DNA of 64,000 nucleotides from Gari tellinella. Its lineage: Eukaryota; Mollusca; Bivalvia; Cardiida; Psammobiidae. The first letter of the stretch is position 1. Each line of letters opens with the position of its first letter. The stretch covers positions 28,158,693 to 28,222,692 of the forward strand of contig OV277871.1 of NCBI GenBank assembly GCA_922989275.2, in the 5' to 3' direction. The notes below the pieces were generated by a model that had not been told where the DNA came from, did no database searches, and worked only from the letters and a program-made list of their open reading frames with translations. Positions 63,940 through 64,000 of this stretch are shown piece by piece. A program made the position numbers and the translations under genes.

Positions 63940-64000
63940 TTAACCCTTTCCTCCATGAAACTTTAAATGAACAATTCCAGTTTCCATTTTAGAGTAGTCC
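63940..64000. repeat. TTAA MITE family B, left end
   Basis: TTAACCCTTTCCTCCATGAA.. CCAGTTTCCATTTTAGAG, cut by the window end. Confidence 0.8.

Overview
ORGANISM AND STYLE. This is nuclear DNA from an animal, most likely a bivalve mollusc. The evidence is AT-rich sequence, spliced genes with long introns, an in-frame selenocysteine codon with an animal-type SECIS element, bivalve pearl-like elements with 161-bp core repeats, tRNA-derived SINEs, LINE fragments, and dozens of short palindromic TTAA-type MITEs. Most short ORFs in the window are translations of those palindromes, not genes.

HOST GENES. Three conserved genes are assembled exon by exon with consistent splice phases. (1) The 3' end of a discs-large MAGUK (DLG1-type), + strand: seven exons at 7126-12455 covering a linker and the whole guanylate-kinase-like domain. 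(2) A complete TAF9, - strand: six coding exons at 38905 down to 29929, 254 aa. (3) A complete selenoprotein T, + strand: four coding exons at 43628-61940, 201 aa, with the redox motif C-Y-S-Sec, the Sec TGA at 48187-48189 and a SECIS hairpin at 62377-62424. TAF9 and SELENOT are divergent; their start codons are 4.7 kb apart.

LAYOUT. 1-7125: upstream part of the DLG1 locus, mostly MITEs. 7126-12455: DLG1 exons. 12456-29928: presumed DLG1 3' UTR and intergenic DNA full of MITEs, with three pearl-like elements at 25139-28846. 29929-38905: TAF9, its introns holding MITEs, two 145-bp-repeat pearl-like elements, a SINE and two decayed LINE pieces. 38955-43201: a 4.2-kb element inserted between TAF9 and SELENOT, with AG...CT ends, a 6-bp target duplication and inverted arms made of about 340-bp units that carry outward-facing TATA boxes. 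43628-62600: SELENOT, whose introns contain a MULE-like MITE (9-bp target duplication), a 2.3-kb TIR element, and a nest: TTAA MITE > 8.6-kb TIR element (49441-58031) > 6.8-kb element (50623-57388). 62634-64000: MITEs and a short tandem repeat.

MOST NOVEL CANDIDATES. The 6.8-kb element has compound TIRs of about 120 bp built from a repeated CCCAAATCGAGGGCC-like motif and carries one 7-exon gene of 387 aa on the - strand. I recognise no transposase domain in it; its tail is only loosely reminiscent of an integrase C-terminus. The second candidate is the 4.2-kb element that lies 49 bp upstream of the TAF9 start codon and may now supply its promoter. The palindromic MITEs are also notable: their arms change in a compensatory way between copies, and families with different outer ends share the same central hairpin modules.
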